This document shows, piece by piece, positions 5,434-8,389 of a stretch of DNA of 8,389 bases. The position numbers were made by a program, and so were the translations under genes. Within the stretch, counting starts at the first letter, position 1, and each line of letters begins with the position of its first letter. The notes under the pieces are model-generated. The model made no database searches. It was not told where the DNA came from and saw only the letters and a list, made by a program, of their open reading frames with translations. The DNA lies in NCBI GenBank assembly GCA_030598025.1, contig JAUVQS010000062.1, forward strand, positions 1-8,389, in the 5' to 3' direction. This DNA is from Acidimicrobiia bacterium. Its GTDB lineage: Bacteria; Actinomycetota; Acidimicrobiia; Spongiisociales; JAHEDJ01.

Positions 5434-7743
5434 TTAGGCCGGTTCCAGGGCCAGGTCCAGGACTTGGGCGATGTTCTCCACGGTGTGGAAGGTCATGTCG
5501 CTGCGGATGGCGTCCGGTACGTCGTCGAGGTCGCCCTCATTGCGCATCGGGACGATCACCTCGGTGAGGCCCGCCCGGTGCGCGGCCAGCACCTTCTGCT
5601 TGACCCCGCCGATGGGGAGCACCTTGCCCCGGAGTGTCACTTCCCCGGTCATGCCCACCGTCGGTCGCACCTTGCGGTCGGTCAGAAGGGACACGAGCGC
5701 GGTCGTCATCGTGATGCCGGCCGACGGTCCATCCTTCGGAACCGCACCGGCGGGCACGTGCACGTGGAACTGGCGACGGAACGTTTCGGGCTCCAGACCA
5801 AGGTCGCCGGCATGTGCCTCGACGTAGCTGAGCGCGATTCGAGCCGACTCCTTCATAACATCACCAAGTTGTCCGGTCAGGGTGAGGCGCGGTTCACCAT
5901 CCATCGCGGTTGCTTCGATGAACAGGACATCCCCTCCGACCCCCGTGACTGCCAAACCGGTTGCCACTCCCGGCACATCGGTGCGATCTGCTGCCTCATC
6001 GTGCCAGACCTTGGGCTTGCCGAGATAGTCGACCACTTGTGGCTCATCGACATCCACCGAGTCGAATTCACCACCGTCGGTTTGGGTCGCGATTTTAGTT
6101 GCCACCTTGCGGGCCATTTTGCCGAGTTGACGTTCAAGTCCGCGCACGCCGGCCTCCCGGGTGTAGCGATCGACGATGGCGGCCAGTGCCCCTTCGGTCA
6201 CGGAGATCTCCTCCGGCTCTAATCCGGCCGAGCGAATCTGCCTGGGCAGAAGATGGTCGCGGGCGATCGCCACTTTCTCTGCCTCCGTGTAGCCATCGAG
6301 CCGGATGATCTCGGTCCGATCGAGCAGTGGGCCAGGGATCGTCTCGAGCACATTGGCGGTGGCTACGAACAGCACGTCTGACAGGTCGAGGTCCACTTCC
6401 AGGTAGTTGTCGCGGAACGTGTGGTTCTGCGCAGGGTCGAGCACTTCGAGGAGAGCCGACGAAGGATCCCCTCGCCAGTCGGCACCGACTTTGTCCATCT
6501 CATCGAAGAGGAACACCGGATTCATGGTTCCACCTTCGATAAGGGCTCTGGCGACACGTCCGGGACGGGCACCAACATAGGTGCGACGGTGACCGCGAAT
6601 CTCAGCTTCGTCACGTACGCCGCCCAGGGCGACGCGGATGAACTTGCGCCCGAGCGCCTTCGCCACGGATTCACCAAGAGACGTCTTGCCAACCCCGGGA
6701 GGCCCGACCAACAGCAGAATCGCACCGTCTTGCCGACCGGGTGCGTCGTCGAGGCCTCGTTCTTTGCGGAGTTTGCGCACAGCCAGATGCTCCACGATGC
6801 GTTCCTTCACATCGTGGAGTCCGGTGTGGTCGGCATCGAGAACCGTCCAGGCCTCGGTCAGATCGAGCCGATCTTCGGAGCGGGTGTCCCAGGGCACATC
6901 GAACATGGTGTCGAGCCAGGTGCGAATCCAGGAGTGCTCGGGGGACTGCTCACTCATCCGCTCAAATCGATCGATCTCTCGCTCGACAGCTTCCCTCACG
7001 CTCTCCGGCAGCTCGAGGTCGCCGAGCCGCTCCCGGTACTGGGATGCCAGATCCTCGTCATCGCCCAGTTCTTTCTTGATCGCTTCGAGCTGTTGGCGCA
7101 GGAGATACTCGCGCTGGCTCTTGTCGATACGCTCCGCTGCGTCGTCACGAACCTTCTTGCGAAGCTCGAATTCGGCAAGCGTTTCACGCATCCAGTCGAG
7201 AAGTCTCCCGAGCCGTTGCCGGACGTCGAGGGTTTCGAGAATGTCGACTTTCTGTTCGAGCGTCAGATCCGGCGAGTAGACGGCAAGATCCGCCAGCCGG
7301 CTCGGGCTGTCAACGTCGAGAACCCGCTCAGCAATCCGGCCGACGCCGCGGTGGTCCATGACGGCCGCCAGTACGGCCCGATACTCTTCGACTAGGGCAT
7401 CCAGCTCCTCATCGATGATTTCCGTCTCCGGATACTCCTCTGCCTCAACCCAAAGGGCGCCGGACTCATCGGTCGAACCGCTCCCAACGCGCGCCCGCGA
7501 GACGCCTTCGACCACGATGTTCCCTTCGCCGTCGTCACTATGGATTTCGGCAATCGTTCCGACGGACGCGTATCGGCCATCGACGCGGGGAACCAGTAAC
7601 ATCCGGCCTTGGGCGGATTCGGAAGCCTCGAGTGCGGTCTGGCCTTCCGGAGTTTCGATTCGAAGCGTCACCACCATCTGAGGAAAGACGACGCCGTTCC
7701 TCAGCGGAAGTACCGGCAATAGGGTGTTTGTGGTGTTCTGCAT
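5434..7743 (-). CDS. lon: ATP-dependent Lon protease (LonA type)
   Basis: A cytoplasmic homo-oligomeric AAA+ serine protease that unfolds and degrades misfolded and some regulatory proteins. The protein is 769 residues, within the usual LonA range. The N-terminal substrate-binding domain begins LLPVLPLRNGVVFPQ (about 8-22) and runs to about 195. A coiled-coil region with SQREYLLRQQLEAIKKELG follows (about 209-227). The ATPase module has Walker A GPPGVGKT (347-354), Walker B FLFDEMDK (411-418) and an arginine at 476 in LLDRTEII. The C-terminal protease domain has the Ser674/Lys717 dyad in KDGPSAGIT and GGVKQKVLAAHRAG; the 43-residue spacing equals that of the E. coli enzyme (679/722). All active residues are intact. 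The ATG at 7743 has GAGGA about nine bases upstream, inside an inverted repeat. It is transcribed away from the nitroreductase gene and converges on the dehydrogenase gene. Actinobacterial lon genes are often heat-shock controlled; no exact HspR box is seen here. Confidence 0.97.
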   Translation of the reverse strand: MQNTTNTLLPVLPLRNGVVFPQMVVTLRIETPEGQTALEASESAQGRMLLVPRVDGRYASVGTIAEIHSDDGEGNIVVEGVSRARVGSGSTDESGALWVEAEEYPETEIIDEELDALVEEYRAVLAAVMDHRGVGRIAERVLDVDSPSRLADLAVYSPDLTLEQKVDILETLDVRQRLGRLLDWMRETLAEFELRKKVRDDAAERIDKSQREYLLRQQLEAIKKELGDDEDLASQYRERLGDLELPESVREAVEREIDRFERMSEQSPEHSWIRTWLDTMFDVPWDTRSEDRLDLTEAWTVLDADHTGLHDVKERIVEHLAVRKLRKERGLDDAPGRQDGAILLLVGPPGVGKTSLGESVAKALGRKFIRVALGGVRDEAEIRGHRRTYVGARPGRVARALIEGGTMNPVFLFDEMDKVGADWRGDPSSALLEVLDPAQNHTFRDNYLEVDLDLSDVLFVATANVLETIPGPLLDRTEIIRLDGYTEAEKVAIARDHLLPRQIRSAGLEPEEISVTEGALAAIVDRYTREAGVRGLERQLGKMARKVATKIATQTDGGEFDSVDVDEPQVVDYLGKPKVWHDEAADRTDVPGVATGLAVTGVGGDVLFIEATAMDGEPRLTLTGQLGDVMKESARIALSYVEAHAGDLGLEPETFRRQFHVHVPAGAVPKDGPSAGITMTTALVSLLTDRKVRPTVGMTGEVTLRGKVLPIGGVKQKVLAAHRAGLTEVIVPMRNEGDLDDVPDAIRSDMTFHTVENIAQVLDLALEPA

Positions 7744-7747
7744 GCAG

Positions 7748-7775
7748 TTGAGTCCTCAATCGCTTGATCAGTCAA
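7748..7775. promoter_or_regulatory. Phased TTGA/TCAA array over the lon leader and SD
   Basis: Four 4-base half sites, TTGA (7748), TCAA (7756), TTGA (7764) and TCAA (7772), begin exactly eight bases apart. They form two 12-nt dyads of the type TTGA-N4-TCAA, and the middle pair also gives TCAA-N4-TTGA. The first dyad extends to TTGAG-N2-CTCAA and contains the lon SD on the minus strand. Such an array could be a repressor operator or an RNA fold hiding the SD. It is not an exact HAIR (CTTGAGT-N7-ACTCAAG) or CIRCE element. The pattern is plain; the role is inferred. Confidence 0.45.
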
Positions 7776-7827
7776 ACAACTCCACATTGGAGCGCATTCC
7801 CGCATTCTCGCAGATCTGATGCACTAT

Positions 7828-7852
7828 CACTCAGATAACACCAGCCTGAGTG
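7828..7852. promoter_or_regulatory. CACTCAG-N11-CTGAGTG dyad in the lon/nitroreductase gap
   Basis: Two perfect 7-base arms (7828-7834 and 7846-7852) are separated by 11 bases, a geometry like a dimeric regulator operator. An overlapping second symmetry uses TCAGAT (7831-7836) and ATCTGA (7859-7864), with a third ATCTGA at 7814-7819. The site lies about 52 bases upstream of the nitroreductase start and about 85 bases upstream of the lon start, so it could act on either gene. No regulator gene is in view. Confidence 0.42.
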
Positions 7853-7871
7853 GGTCATATCTGAAGGCCGC

Positions 7872-7877
7872 TACCCT
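7872..7877 (+). promoter_or_regulatory. Possible -10 box for the nitroreductase gene
   Basis: TACCCT fits TANNNT and would start transcription near 7884, just ahead of the SD AAGGAGG (7889-7895). There is no recognisable -35, and the dyad at 7828-7852 ends about where a -35 would lie, which would suit either an activator or a repressor. Confidence 0.3.
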
Positions 7878-7903
7878 CACAACATCGCAAGGAGGCGGAT
7901 TAG

Positions 7904-8389
7904 ATGCTCAGTCGATCGGAAGAGACCTACCAGGCAATCCTTGGACTTCGGACCGTGCGAAAGTTTCGAACGGAGCAGGTTTCGGAATCCGACCTGCAAC
8001 AGATACTGGAGGCGGCGCGCTGGACTGGAAGTTCCAAGAACCGCCAATCCTGGTCGTGTGTGGTGGTTCGGGAAAGAGACCAACTCGACCGATTGGCAGA
8101 GTGCGGCGACTTCACCCTGCCTGTACGGAACGCTCCCCTGGTCATTGCTCCCGTAATGCATCCGGACGGATACGAGTGGGATATGGGCCGCGTAGCTCAC
8201 AACATTATGCTGGCAGCCGCTGCGATCGGTGTCGGCTCGTGTCCGATCACGCTGCACCGCGATGAATGCGCCAGGTCTGTGCTTGGTGTACCAGCCGATC
8301 ACTCGTGCCGCTACGTCGTCGCCCTCGGATATCCGGACGAAGCGGCTGAACGCACCGGGCGAACAGCCTCCCCGATGGGCGGCCGACGG
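7904..8389 (+). CDS. Nitroreductase-family flavoprotein, cut by right edge
   Basis: An FMN-dependent NAD(P)H oxidoreductase of the nitroreductase superfamily; the physiological substrate cannot be read from the sequence. The ATG at 7904 has AAGGAGG eight bases upstream, and 162 codons stay open to the edge with no stop. The N-terminal pattern is typical: GLRTVRKF (14-21, with Arg16 and Arg19 in the place of FMN-phosphate contacts), ILEAARWTGSSKNRQSW (34-50, the flavin-binding loop), then VVVRERDQL. The middle has IAPVMHPDGYEWDMGRVAHNIMLAA (about 81-105), and the C-terminal part has GVGSCPITLHRD (109-120) and YVVALGYPDE (137-146). The visible end, GRTASPMGGRR, resembles the region just before the final 'KPLEEVV' type ending, so perhaps only some 10-30 residues are missing. 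It is divergent from lon across 160 bp and may share control elements with it. Confidence 0.88.
   Translation, partial: MLSRSEETYQAILGLRTVRKFRTEQVSESDLQQILEAARWTGSSKNRQSWSCVVVRERDQLDRLAECGDFTLPVRNAPLVIAPVMHPDGYEWDMGRVAHNIMLAAAAIGVGSCPITLHRDECARSVLGVPADHSCRYVVALGYPDEAAERTGRTASPMGGRR

Noticed and set aside
5392..7395. Long plus-strand frames of 276 and 324 codons opposite lon
   Set aside because: They lie antisense to an intact lon with all catalytic motifs; the products lack recognisable domains and no SD is present.
7748..7790. HAIR (HspR) or CIRCE (HrcA) element upstream of lon
   Set aside because: TTGA/TCAA half sites are present but neither the CTTGAGT-N7-ACTCAAG nor the TTAGCACTC-N9-GAGTGCTAA arrangement can be laid on the sequence.
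1..8389. tRNA, rRNA, CRISPR array, insertion sequence or toxin-antitoxin/defence system
   Set aside because: No cloverleaf, no regularly spaced long repeats, no transposase motifs and no defence-type domains are visible in the genes or gaps.

Overview
The window looks like a chromosomal housekeeping segment from a high-GC actinomycete-type bacterium. Three things suggest this: the G/C-rich third codon positions, the PAC2-family protein whose sequence pattern matches the mycobacterial Rv2125 type, and starts that mix GTG, TTG and SD-less ATG. An uncultured Acidimicrobiia-like lineage is my best guess, but that placement is inference. I see no phage genes, transposase, CRISPR array, tRNA or rRNA.

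Layout. From the left edge to about 2275 all genes are on the minus strand: a 5' fragment of leuS (running off the left edge), a PAC2-family gene, and directly upstream of it, overlapping by TGATG, an undersized 49-codon gene for a secreted or membrane-anchored peptide. A gap of about 97 bp at 2276-2372 is divergent and serves the leftward peptide/PAC2 pair and a rightward ABC exporter (2373-4160). Next come a 65-residue single-helix membrane ORF with a TTG start (4221-4418) and a 3-hydroxyacyl-CoA dehydrogenase (4516-5373). The dehydrogenase converges on lon (5434-7743, minus), and the two are separated by a perfect 32-nt palindrome that is the likely bidirectional terminator. Lon is divergent from a nitroreductase-family gene (7904 to the right edge, incomplete). 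Their shared 160-bp gap holds the richest non-coding structure of the window. No gene-free stretch exceeds 300 bases.

Function. The genes serve separate tasks: leucyl-tRNA charging with editing, an unassigned PAC2 role, export, beta-oxidation or butyrate/PHB-type acyl-CoA chemistry, ATP-dependent proteolysis, and flavin redox chemistry. I see no coherent new defence or biosynthetic system. What deserves a second look is small: two short ORFs with good initiation signals, a phased TTGA/TCAA array covering the lon leader and SD, a second dyad between lon and the nitroreductase, and 7-nt periodic repeats on both sides of the dehydrogenase gene.
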